Shown here one piece after another: positions 1-10,812 of a stretch of DNA of 64,000 nucleotides (position 1 is its first letter; each line of letters starts with the position of its first letter). The position numbers and the translations under genes are program-made. The notes beneath the pieces were generated by a model. That model was not told the origin of the DNA. It ran no database searches and was given only the letters and a program-made list of their open reading frames with translations. The stretch covers positions 62,001 through 126,000 of the forward strand of contig JAQJVL010001134.1 in assembly GCA_035578905.1 (NCBI GenBank). Reading direction: 5' to 3'. The stretch comes from Stictocephala bisonia. Lineage: Eukaryota; Arthropoda; Insecta; Hemiptera; Membracidae.

Positions 1-130
1 CTGATTGCAGAAAGCGCCCCCTCGTTTTCCCTCCTGTAACTTCCTGCTGTCATTTCAATCAAGTTGTCTGTAAACCCTAAAATTACTACTTTAAGTAACC
101 TTTATTGGTAGAAAGAGATAGTTAGTGGAT
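1..130 (+). repeat. Start of a dispersed repeat with the CTGATTGCAGAAAGC motif
   Basis: The first bases match segments at 20940-21050 and 37985-38095: the CTGATTGCAGAAAGC motif, a C/T-rich run, then a stretch resembling GTAAAGCCTAAGGTTACC. It is cut by the window edge. It may be the edge of a third, older copy of the large duplicated block, but I could not follow the match beyond about 130-200 bases. Confidence 0.55.
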
Positions 131-1230
131 TGAATAATATAAAACATTAACATTTGTATAAGAAATCTCCTAATATTCTTAATACACCGCCACTCACTGC
201 GTTCATTATACCTCGGCTTTGGTCTGTGACTTTTGACTACAAATAATAGTAGATTAACTGTATAACATAAACTCATAATATTACATTTATTTACAGTATC
301 TCACTCACAATACTTATTAAATATTTATTACAGTAATATAAATACTATCGGTATTACATAGCATATTTAACGTGTCCATTTCTTTGTTTTGTTAAACAAC
401 TTAAAATTAAATGAATAGCATAGTACTAAAAATTCATCATTTTTATAATGTCGAAAATACAAAATATTTTTTTTTTTATATTTATAAACCAGCTGTTATT
501 ACTTAACTAAAATAAACCTAATGTTACCCTTATAGAACAATCTTTTAGGGGTGGTTTCTACCCCTTAAGAGTAGTTGATAAATAATAAAAATATTTTAGT
601 CGTCTTAGTTAAAACGTAAAGAAACAGTCTACAAAATTTCAACTCTCTATCTACATTGGAGGTTAGAGAATTAGTAATAAATGAGTGATTGATTGAGTCA
701 GCCAGGGTTTTACCTTTTATGTATATAGATTTTAAAACATTGACTTTTAAAAATAAAGAATATTTATACGTTGGGTCTTATGACATTGATACATTTATGT
801 AAATTACAGGTAAAAATCAGGCTAATTAATATGTTTACATGATAACAAATATTATCAAACTAGATAATATAAACGTGACAGGTATTTAAAAAAAAATATT
901 TTGGTGCCCTCTGTGTTGACTCAAAAAATTCAACATATTCTGTATGTGTAAACAGTGGCACCAAAACATATTATTCAGTTTTTACTTTACAGTAAGTTTT
1001 TATGTTATAGTATTATGTACACAAATATAGTTTATATTAAATTGCTAGTTTCAACCAAACACAGTATTCCAATTAATACTTATTAATTTTGAAATTGAAT
1101 ACAAAAAATATTGTAGCTTGGAATTACAACGATATTTTGTCACTTTACTAACATTGTAAAATTTTTAAGTACCCATGATTGTATAAAAGCATTGCACTGT
1201 AACAAAGGCATTATGCATTACCTAACCCAT
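131..1230. other. AT-rich DNA, nothing recognised
   Basis: Low-complexity A/T sequence with stops in all frames. I see no gene, RNA or repeat boundary here. Confidence 0.6.
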
Positions 1231-1232
1231 AA

Positions 1233-1445
1233 TGTTGTCTGGAGTCATTAATCTCATTGCAAGGGTGGTCGAGGGATCAGTCCACGCCACAATCACGACC
1301 AGTTGATCAGGGGGTGGCCAGTGGACGTGATCAGCCACAAATCCCCCGAAATGAATTGCACAGGGACCAATTCATACCCTACCATTTAGGGGTGACGTCA
1401 TTGCAAATCTCCCCCGTATAGCTTCTGCATTACCGAGGTGCCTAT
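1233..1445 (+). other. GC-richer island with a 62-codon open frame and an inverted repeat
   Basis: This stretch stands out from its AT-rich surroundings. On the plus strand one frame is open for 62 codons between TAA at 1230-1232 and TAG at 1419-1421, with no obvious start codon. The arms GATCAGTCCACGCCAC (1275-1290) and GTGGCCAGTGGACGTGATC (1314-1332) form an imperfect inverted repeat. I do not recognise the peptide on either strand. It could be an exon relic, a short repeat or a regulatory island; the sequence does not decide. Confidence 0.35.
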
Positions 1446-2610
1446 TTGACATTCACTGACTAACGAAAAATATATTAAATATCGTTCGATTTTCCATTTT
1501 ACGACAACTATACCTATTGTAACCGATACGTATTTTAGCGTTTATAGCAATTCTAATAACTATAATAATACTGTAATGTTATCTAATAAATTTACCTGAA
1601 CATCCCTGTTTTATTCACTAGTTGAACTAAACTGCGTAGTATTTAAACTGTAAACACAAAAATGTATATATATTCGTAAATTGATATGTTACTTTTTGTC
1701 GTTTTGTACATTTATTATTTTATATTATTTTTATTAGATGCAGTTTAAAGAGTTTAGGCAAGTTATAACCTTCCCGGCATAAATATTTGTTTTTACAAAT
1801 CATATTTTTCAACTTACTTAGTCAATAACACCATTTTCCATTGACAAGAAAATAAGTATAAATGGACATAAACTATACAGTTTTTAATATAGTATTCAGT
1901 AAACGCAGAATACATAAATAATTTGTGAAACAAATATTCCACACTGACAAGTTAAATGGTCATCTTAGTGTAAAATTTTACAACAATACATATTTTTTCA
2001 TAAAAATATATTTCTGTAGTTTTTAGTTTGTAAAATCACAGTACAAGTTGTGTACGTCATAGTCAAGAAATATTTGTATGCGTATAACAAAATACTGTAT
2101 TAATGATTATTAAAACTTATATTTCCTAAAAAAATAATACAAACGTACAGCCGGGAGTAAATATCACTTAATGTAAATAATAAAAAGAATATATCAATAA
2201 AACGGGAATAGAAATCCAACACGTTGAAAATAACCCGAATATCAAACTCAATACATATAACTAACTCAGGATAGCAAAAAAGGACTTACGTTGTGCACAG
2301 TTTCAACACGATATTCCTTTCTAAGATGTTTTAATTTACGACTATGTCCCAGAGAAGAGAAACGTTATGTTGTATGCTATTTTATGAATACCTACTTCAT
2401 TTACAAGTTATTTACAAAAACCTTGCACTTGACAAAAATAGTAGTGTAATATCAGGAGGATAGTATACTATTTTCCCCCTTCACTGCTGTTTCGAACTTT
2501 CACGTTTCTTTCATATATTGGTATTGATATTGTATTAAATTAATATTTGGTTTATTTGGTTTTGGTGATTTAATATCACGGAATGGAATAAATTTAATGA
2601 TTCTTTTATT
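1446..2610. other. AT-rich DNA, nothing recognised
   Basis: Only short spurious open frames and A/T runs. No recognisable gene or repeat. Confidence 0.55.
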
Positions 2611-2619
2611 TAAAAACAG

Positions 2620-2699
2620 GTGGGGATCGGGACCTTGAATATATGCATCAGGGGACGTCGGATGATATAGATTACTTGGGCTTCTTCAGCCTAGTATAG
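2620..2699 (+). CDS. Possible 3'-terminal coding exon (partial, unidentified)
   Basis: A T-rich run ends in AAAACAG at 2613-2619, a plausible 3' splice site, and is followed at once by a GC-richer segment. Read from 2622 it gives 25 codons, including GDRDLEYMHQGTSDDIDY, up to TAG at 2697-2699. The composition is acidic and varied, unlike the A/T-driven peptides elsewhere. The last three residues would be S-L-V, which fits a class I PDZ-binding C-terminus (S/T-x-hydrophobic). No upstream exon is recognised in the window and I cannot name a protein family. The GC-richer sequence runs on to about 2810, compatible with a 3' UTR. A chance open frame inside an unrecognised repeat is an equally fair reading. 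Confidence 0.25.
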
Positions 2700-3329
2700 G
2701 AGTTTAGGAGGAGAAGATGGCACGAAGCAAGCAAGCTCTGAACCCATGACATAAGGCCCCAAGGAGACAACAAATCAAGAAAGGAAAACTAAAGCATAAA
2801 GAAACACACGGAGAATAATATTTAATAATAATATATATTTGGCGAATGAATGGGAATTTGGGTGCATGAAAAAATTTATGTTTGAAAGTATTGTTGTGAT
2901 TGAATGGATGGCAAATTTAATTAAATTTATTTAATTTATTAATGACTATTGCGATACAATTTTGTCAATTATTAACAAGATGCAATAAAAAATATATTTT
3001 TATTATTATATCAGTTATGTGAATAAATATGGAAGACGGTTTACGACAAAACTACGATTCAGGTATTATCATGTACAGTTTAAAAAAATCACTAACAATG
3101 TCGCCCTTTATTCCTTGTGATGAAAGCCGTTACTGTACAATGGATGTCTCTTTATCCTCAAAGCCATATATCGAGCTCTAAATACAGTTTTAATCCACCT
3201 ACGCTAATTGCCTTATTTATCCAACTACCCGTTTCATGTACAACTTGTTACAGTAATTATTTTAGGTTGTGTACAGAAACAATATTCTACTTCTATGTTG
3301 AAGATGGAGCTGTATTGGTTTTCTGTATA
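2700..3329. other. Possible 3' UTR, then AT-rich DNA
   Basis: 2700-2810 is purine- and GC-richer than its surroundings. The remainder is AT-rich, with an AATAAA-type hexamer near 2984. Nothing else is recognised. Confidence 0.35.
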
Positions 3330-3549
3330 TAATTGTTAAAAATAAGACAATTTAAACCAATAAAAACTTTATTAGTGAGGCCTTTCGATAGCAAGGCTAT
3401 CATCGTCAGACACGTCACAAATAAATATAAAAAAATATATTTATTTTTGTATATTTATTTGTGATGTGTCTGACGATGATAGCCTTGCTATCGAAAGGCC
3501 TCACTAATAAAGTTTTTATTGGTTTAAATTGTCTTATTTTTAACAATTA
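3330..3549. repeat. 220-bp near-perfect palindrome (foldback element)
   Basis: Two arms of about 100 bp, 3330-3433 and 3445-3549, are reverse complements with almost no mismatch. They are joined by a short A/T centre near 3434-3444. Each arm contains CTGACGA, a small hairpin with stem GATAGC/GCTATC, and GAAAGGCC, followed by an AATAAAG-type sequence. The size and perfection suggest a foldback MITE or a head-to-head pair of one small retroelement end. The CTGACGA...GAAA arrangement resembles the conserved core of hammerhead ribozymes known from Penelope-like elements, but one extra T lies between CTGACGA and the stem. Confidence 0.85.
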
Positions 3550-3990
3550 AATATTCTACTTATTCTTTTAGAATATTTACATTATTTAATATTTCCTCAG
3601 ATTACTGGCATTAATGAATAGCTTAACAAACTAAACCACTACTCTTACTTACAAATTCGGTACAAGATTAACTGACTGAAATCTTAGAATATAGCTTGAA
3701 ATATGTTACATTCTGTGCAAGTGAACTAAAAAACGCAAGGTGCAATATAATTTACAGTGGTATCTCTTTTTACATTTTTCTTACATGTTTGTTATGAGAA
3801 ATAAACTTTTAGGTTTGAATTAATATTAAATTACGAGGTAATCTGCTGCTTGGATAATCATTATAGCTCTTTTTTATTGTTTATTTTCGCTAAAAATAAA
3901 AGATAAGTAAGGATATAAATTTGTATATTATGATATATTTTAGGTTAAACAGTTTTTAAACTAGGAGAATTCCGAAGTTATCACACGATA
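3550..3990. other. AT-rich DNA, nothing recognised
   Basis: Unremarkable A/T sequence between the palindrome and a SINE. Confidence 0.6.
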
Positions 3991-3993
3991 ACA

Positions 3994-4182
3994 GCATCAA
4001 GCAACACCAAGCGTGGCTGTTCCTTGTATGAGGATGCATGAGGGATGTTCTTGCACGCAGCCCGCCCAGTCACTTTGTACAGAGTTAGTGGTTGCTTGGA
4101 GTTCACCCTTAAACCGTTGGTCCCCAGGTTAAGTGTTAGAGAGGGCGTCTTAACCGTGCCTTGCCTAGTAAAATAAGACATC
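3994..4182 (+). mobile_element. 5S-rRNA-derived SINE copy (diverged)
   Basis: This segment matches the reverse complement of 63599-63781 over its length, so the two are copies of one element in opposite orientations. The head AAGCAACACCAAGCGTGGCT, followed by a TTCCTT block, resembles the internal-promoter half of animal 5S rRNA (consensus near AAGCAGCGTCGGGCGCGG). The other copy also keeps the box-C-like ATGGGTGACC. Downstream lies a domain ending CCGTTGGTCCCCAG, then GTTAGAGAGGGC and a 3' end near AAAATAAGACAT. A 79-residue open frame on the opposite strand is a by-product. The 5S origin is my inference from alignment by eye. Confidence 0.65.
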
Positions 4183-4931
4183 CTTTTACTTTTATTAGGT
4201 AACGCGCTTAAAAGTAACAATTGTTGTATTCTAAAACCATCTTAATACATAATATTTTACCAGCACCGTATACCAATTTTTACGGAATACAAAATACATT
4301 TATTTCCAAAATATTCATTTCAGTGGCTTCACTAAGTATCGCAATACTTGTCAGGGAAGACCACAATTAATTACACTTAAAGTTTACATTAAAAATAAAA
4401 AATATATATTTTAGTTATGTTAAATCTAATCATACTACTAATAAATGCATTACGATGGCCAGTGGTGGACAACGAAATGTAACCGTCAAAATGAAAGTGA
4501 TGATAAATAATAATAGAGCAAAATTCTATATTGTCTACTACTTATCGTTTAGTTTATGGTCCCATTCATCCTTCTGGAAAGAAGATCCTCAACCAAAACA
4601 CCTGTTTTCAACCAGGCAAGTCCTTTCCCCTCAACTTTAATTGTATCACACAGTCTTGTCAACTGTTTGACTGTTAGCAGTCGACTTATGAAACATCAAA
4701 TTAATAGATAACAATATTTTATAGTTGAATGGTAAAAACTTACCATACAGAATCAATTTTATGTACATTAAACTAGAATATTTAGAATTACACATTTTAA
4801 TATAAACATTAAAGTTATGTAATATAATTAAAAAAGTAAAGATATACAATGGAAAATTTACTTCCTAAAAAATGTAAAAAAATTTCTAGACCACAATACA
4901 ACATTCAAGAATTCGTACGTTCAGACTCTAA
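4183..4931. other. AT-rich DNA, nothing recognised
   Basis: Short open frames of 61 and 67 codons here have A/T-driven composition and no family signature. No repeat match was noticed. Confidence 0.55.
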
Positions 4932-7900
4932 TAAAAAGAAAAGAAAAGAAAGAAAGAAATTTATTTCCATAATTCCAACAAGAAATAAGTACAATTAAAA
5001 TTACATAAATCTTTTTTAACTTCCAGCTTTTCTCCTTTACAACAATTTAATGCACAAGGTGTAGTGTATACTTTAATAACTAATAAAAGTACAATAGAAT
5101 GTTTAATAAATGTTAGATATACTACTCTTTTCGTTATATGAAGTCTAATACAGAAAAAGCCAAAAAGTAAAGTAACAAGAAGAAAATTGGAACTAGGTAT
5201 CTCATTAAAATGAAAATTTGTGTTGAGATACCATCATAAGACTAGAAACAGACATTGTGCTGGTGCTAAACTTCTTTAACTATAAAATACATAATACTTA
5301 ATCTACAAAATTAGTACCTAAACTATAAGTGCTAACCTAGAGGTCAACCTCAGTCTGCCACTAGGGAGCATTATCCAATAAAAGTTTCTAAATTACAAAA
5401 CAAAATGAATTTATGCACTTAATTTAAAATAAATTCAATACCTTCAAAAGAAAAAAGCCAACGTTTCAAATTTTTCAAAAAAGATCCAAGTGTAGAACAT
5501 GATGTCACATGAGTGGGCAATCTATTGTATAATCTTGACACACAGGATGTGTAAAAAGGCCTAAAGGCTTCATTATTAACTTTAAATTGAGCCACTCGGT
5601 TTTGTGACCTTAATCTACTAGAATGCACATTTAAATTACTCACTAAGTGCCCACTCCTCATATAAAAAGTTCTTAATACTTTATAAACATATAAATCTCT
5701 AAAGGGAAAAATGTTTAAATGGGGAAAAAATTTAAAAGAATTTTCTGATCTTCTAACACTAACTATAACCCGCAATACTTTTTTCTGAGCAATTATAACC
5801 GGTTTAATATTAGTGTAATAAATTCCTCCCCATCAGCAGATACCATACTGTAACTTAGAATGAACAATAGAAAAATATAACGTTCTTAACACAATAAGAG
5901 GACATACGGTTTTTAAATAATAAAAATTTCTTTAAACTGTAATCATATAGCTTTTTATGTTTTTTACGTGTAGTTTCCAAGAACAATGTTGATCTATTGT
6001 TAAGCCCAAATATTTAATATTATCCACGCGCTCAAGAACCATACACTCTTTACAAACAGAATGGCCTAATAAAAGACAACTAACACAACTATAATATAAC
6101 CCATCAATGTATGTAGATCTTTCTCTTAATGAAAAATGAATACATTTGGTTTTTAAGCTTAACGTTAATTTATTAAATGTAAACCATATTTTCAATGAGT
6201 CGAGATCTACTTGCATGTCATTTTTTAATTGATCAGTGGTAATTGAGTTATAACAAAGTGCATTATTATCAGCAAAACAGCTTAAGACACCTTTAAAATA
6301 ACCAGAGTATAAACTATTAATAAATATTAAAAAAAGAATGGGTCAAAGAACGGATCCTTGAGGAACACCTCAGGTTACGTTTTTAAATTCACTGTACTGA
6401 TCTTCGATTCTTACACATTGTGCTCTTTCAAATAAATAACTTTTAAACCATTTAAAAGCTATTCCTCTAAATCCTGCTTTAAACATATAAGAAAGTAAGA
6501 TATCATGGTCAACTGCATCAAAAGCTTTAGTTATGTCTACAAATATCGTTGAAACCTTGATATATGCCGGAAATAAATTTTAATAACGCATCATAGGTTG
6601 ATTTTTCTTCAGAAAAGCCAAATTGGTTTAATGAAAAATAATTTCTAAGCTTAAGAAAATTTAAAACTCTTTTTTTAACTATCTTCTCGACTACCTTTGA
6701 AATAACTGAAAGTAAAGAAATAGATCTGTAATTATTTAGATCTAGAGAATTCCCCTTTTTGAGCAAAGGAACAACTACCACCAATTTTAATACTGATGGA
6801 AATTTCCCACTTTCGTTTTAATTAAAAAAGCCAAGACTGGTGATATAATATCCTTTACTTCTTTTAAAGCAAAGGCCGATATACTATCAATACCGGGAGC
6901 TTTATTGGGTTTAACCCTCTTATGATTAGATCAATTTCCTCTGAACATGTGGGGAAAAAATAGAACGACTTACACGAACTAGTTGTTGGAAAAAGTAGGT
7001 TGTACCTATTTTTGTCCATTAAATCTGCTGAGTCTAATCCGTCCCTAAGAGAGTTTATGATATTAACAAAGAAGTCATTAAACTCTTCTGCAATCATCTT
7101 TGGGTCTTGTAAAATAACAGAAGAATTCTTTGATGAACATATTCTACCAATATCTAGTTTATTTGATCTTTTTCCTATAACACTATTTATTGTTTCCCAT
7201 TGTTTTTTAACGTTATTGTGATTTTTCTCAAAGAGAGTAGAATAGTAACTACGTTTTCTATTATCAATATCCAGTTTCAGACGTTCACTATATGTTTAAA
7301 AATATTCTTGTAATCTATTATTAGTAGTTCCCCTTTTTTTGACCATGTTATATAACTTGTTCTTGTACTGCTGCCTGCTACAGAAACTATCCGTCATCCA
7401 AGGTTTTAAAAGACGTTGTTTTTTAACAGCTGTATTAACTTTAGTGGCTTCCTCTAATGATTTCTTCAGAATATCAACAAATAACCTAAAAGCTACATCT
7501 ACATTATAAATACACATCCAATCAAATATACTTAAATCGGACTTAAAAAGCAAGTGATCAATTTTACTTTGTACAATTTTACTGACATCAGGCCTAAGTG
7601 AAACGGATATATTGCTTTTAAAACTACCAACAATTACATCATGACCACTACGACCAGATGCCATAACACACGCCCTATAATAAAATCGTTTCTTTTTGAC
7701 CTAAAATGCATGTGATCTTGCATGCATGTGAATGCAGCTTGAACTATTTCCAACTACTCTGGTTGGAGTGTTTATTAACTCATTTAACCCAAAACTAGCC
7801 ATTATAGATCGATATTCAAATACCTAAGATGAATCTTTTAAGATACAAATATTTAAATCAACAACTAACAAATTATGCTCCTGTGAGTTCAATAATACAG

Positions 7901-7935
7901 TACTTAATTCAGGAAGAAAATTTACCAAAGCAAAG
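4932..7935 (-). mobile_element. 5'-truncated non-LTR retrotransposon (LINE, CR1/Jockey group)
   Basis: On the minus strand the order is the C-terminal part of an apurinic-type endonuclease, a linker, a complete but broken reverse transcriptase, the ORF2 C-terminus, a 3' UTR and a tail. The tail reads (TTTC)n on the minus strand at 4931-4965, just beyond GGAAATAAAT. There is no ORF1 and the endonuclease start is missing, as expected of 5' truncation during target-primed reverse transcription. Three kilobases is about half or more of a full element. Many stops and frameshifts show it is long dead. The 5' limit near 7935 is where I lose recognisable endonuclease sequence; it could extend to about 8100. 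Confidence 0.85.
5419..7935 (-). pseudogene. LINE ORF2 pseudogene: endonuclease plus reverse transcriptase
   Basis: Endonuclease remnant at about 7670-7935: VVDLNI stands where GDFNI is usual, followed by SFGLNELINTPTRV and SSSC. Linker at 7296-7664 with KPWMTDSF. RT fingers at 6527-6784 with LNNYRSISLLSVISKVVEK and NQFGFSEEKSTYDALL. After a frameshift comes DITKAFDAVDHD (about 6520-6545). The GVPQGSVL motif is flanked by two TGA stops at 6370-6372 and 6343-6345. The catalytic box reads FADNN at 6262-6276, so the second catalytic aspartate of (Y/F)ADD is asparagine. The thumb and C-terminus follow at 5932-6216 (with YLGLTID) and 5419-5775 (with SRLYNRLPTHV), ending in TAA near 5419. At least two frameshifts and four stops are visible. 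It cannot encode an active enzyme. Confidence 0.85.
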
Positions 7936-9054
7936 GAATGTAGTCAATAAATAGCGAGAACTGATATAGAAAGAGATTGAGATAAGGAAATTAGTATAGT
8001 AATTATTCGGCCAGGAGCACTTAAAAGGATATATTTGCAAAGTGATCTATACTTCATAGGTTCTTTATAATTTACAACACAAATATATTTCCGGGTCAAC
8101 ATTCAGGCTGGACAGAGGTAGGTAGGATTATCATAAAATAACATGAAAATGATCGAAAAATAATTACTTGAGAAAATTTCCTAATAAATTAAATTAAACT
8201 ATCAAGTATGATCAGTTTTTTTTTTAAATTAGTTTGAATTTTTTTTATTTTGGAAGATACTAAAATATATTAAATATTTTTATCGTAACATACGGTTTTT
8301 ATAGTGGTGTATATGAAAGAATGAATTACATTATATCAGTTATTTTTTGTACTTTGAAGTAACTAATATATTCAAGTAACTAACAAGTACATTTTTATTT
8401 TTTATTTTTACGTTTTTTGTCCCTTTAATTTGTTGTTATACTTTTCACATGATTGTGTATTGATTTAAGACCTTTTTATTAATAATGTATTTCACATTAT
8501 CTTACCCTACATTACTATACTGTAACTTTATGTAGCAATCTATTGAACATGTTATCTACAGTTTATAGAATTGAAAAGTTACCCTTTCACGGTTAGCCCT
8601 AATATACAGCCGTCATGTCTCAAGATACTCTTCAGCCAGTGACTTTTACTACCCTCTTACTTTTAAAAAGTCCCCATTCTCCTTCAAATACGTTCTGTTG
8701 CTAAAACGCTTCCAGGATAAAAAAAAACCCTGTTTCACACGTATGTAAACACGTCCTATTACAAAGCGCTGATTTAAAATAAAATGAGTGCATTAACGAT
8801 TTTAAAAAGAAACTGATCATAACTGATTCCTTCAAATTGTTTTATTTGGTAGTATAAACTGTTTAATTTGCGATTTTTACTAAATCTGATTACAACTATT
8901 TACTCTATTTAATATGGTAAACATAAAAGAAGTGACGACTAAGATTCCATGAAACATATATATGTTTTCTTTATAAACAAAAGAGAATCTTCTCCTGAAG
9001 TTAGTCAAATGCTCATTGTTTGATTCATTATGCATTTCTTAGATGTCGATCGTC
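7936..9054. other. AT-rich DNA with one short repeat
   Basis: Mostly A/T sequence. A pyrimidine-rich stretch at about 8600-8700 resembles 11840-11930 (shared TCTCAAGA, CTCTT, ACTACCCTCTTACTTTTA-like and CCCCATTCTCCTT-like blocks), so it is probably a dispersed repeat. No gene seen. Confidence 0.4.
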
Positions 9055-9432
9055 AAGATATGGGCGAATATGAAGGGAGAATGAGTGTGATGAGTGTAGA
9101 TGAACGAGTGTAGTCATTTTTACTATCTAAGTTTGACTTAGTTCAGAAAAGACTATTTATTAATAGCCCAATAGCCAGTGCATCTGTGGGACCTACAGCT
9201 TTACGTGGAATCCGAACCACGAAGTGTTAGTCTGATTTTCAGCTAACTGACAAGTCTGACACTCAGTCTTAAATGGACACCATAGACTTGTCTAGTAGTG
9301 TCCACATCGATGGCAAAAATTGAGCGGACACTGGGTCGGTATTAAGAGGCCCGAGCATGGAACCTATCGCCTGCAATCTCCACAACACTATGTTACCAAG
9401 TAGCTGGGTTACAGCATTGTACAACCAGTGCC
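9055..9432 (-). mobile_element. tRNA-type SINE, nearly full length
   Basis: It aligns along its length with 41459-41922. On the minus strand it starts near GGCACTGGT...GCTGTAACCCAGCTAC, the same head seen in short copies at 40918 and 43418. It continues through a domain with a T-arm-like stem-loop (GGTTCGGATTCCAC, a good polymerase III B-box shape), then GCTGTAGGTCCC and GGCTATTGGGCTATTAATAA. It ends in a variable tail of repeated ACACTCAT units. Compared with the 41.5-kb copy it has an internal deletion in the middle. Assignment to a tRNA source rests on the box motifs only. Confidence 0.7.
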
Positions 9433-10596
9433 TACTTTTAATGTACATATGTTAATGTAGACGAAGTGTATACTGTACACTGTGTATATTCATAAATGTG
9501 GAAACCTTAAATAATAATTCACTTAGAATTACAAATAATTAAAACAATACCAGTACTACATACATTCAGAAACATTTTTCGTATTATTTAAAAACTTAAA
9601 ACAATAGTAAGTAAGCCAATAATTAGTTCAAATTATAGTAAACAAGTAGCATTATGTAACACTTTGTAAAGGTGTACAATCTTAGTCATAATTAATCAAT
9701 GTAAATTAAATGCGGTATAAATATAACTTTTCTATCTCAAATTCCATAATTGAGGTCACTACACCCCGTTAGTTCAATTTGTCCTAATTGCTTTTTCAAT
9801 TCTCTACCACTTAAATAACGTTAAGGAAAGACTTTTGAAAAAAAGATAAACTAACGAAGCCTTTTACCTGTCCAATGTTTCCTCTACATTTGTAAAAATC
9901 GATAAATTGATTTAATTATGTAGTTGGTTTAATTTTATTATCTTTGGTTATCCTGAACATGAAAATATATTTTCGAGATAAATAATTGTAATTGATGGCA
10001 TTAATATTTAAAATGAGTTTCTGTTTTACAAATAAAATACTGTTGGTATATAGATATAAAATATTTGCTATACCATTTACTATTTGTATATTTATGGGTA
10101 ATTGCTTGCAAATCGCTTTTACATAGTTCATTAATGAAATTATCATTTAGATAGTTCAATTTAGTAGTAAAATAAATATCTCATGTAATATATCAAATAT
10201 TTCATGAGTATTCTAACGTTTTAGTTCATTTGTTATGAGGTCTGTCAATAAATTTGCCTTTTTTACTGCTGATATTGCTCCTAAGCTATGTAATAGACAG
10301 TACCAATGTCACATTTTATGTTGAAAAAAACACAGGATCAAATCCGGCCTAGGGTATTTATTACTAATATTTTCTTGTACTGTACTGATTCTCCACCTTA
10401 CTTTGACAACATTCCACACACAGATCAGTATCCAGGAGAATTAACAGAGTTAACTAACAGATAATTACTAACATGTTAAGCTCTCTTACCAAAAATCAGT
10501 ATTGGTTCTTCGACGTATATTTAACCAGTTATGTTGTTTCTCGTAATATTTTTCTGCATATGAATTCGTAATCTTATTAACCTATTTTCGGATCTT
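9433..10596. other. AT-rich DNA, nothing recognised
   Basis: A/T sequence with a 76-codon minus-strand open frame of no recognisable family. The motif CTAACGAAGCCTTTTAC at 9852-9868 recurs in similar form near 16845, hinting at another old repeat. Confidence 0.45.
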
Positions 10597-10812
10597 GGAT
10601 CTTTTCCGTTACTTCACTACCACTTGATAAATATTCAATTTCTTCAAAAACTGTTCCCCACTTAGTTTAACTTCCAATGGGGTATTCCTTATCCACTATG
10701 ACTCTGATATCGCTGGCCTTATCTTATTGCTTTTCAAGACGGGGGGATCGCATTCACCGACAAGTCCTTGATTGGATTTACTAGTTTATGATCAACTTTA
10801 GTAGCTATCTAA

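Noticed and set aside
3981..4220. 79-codon minus-strand open frame
   Set aside because: It lies within a SINE copy and is antisense to it. The SINE explains the composition.
6864..7221. Plus-strand 73-codon frame at 7000-7221
   Set aside because: Antisense to the LINE ORF2 remnant, which fully explains the region.
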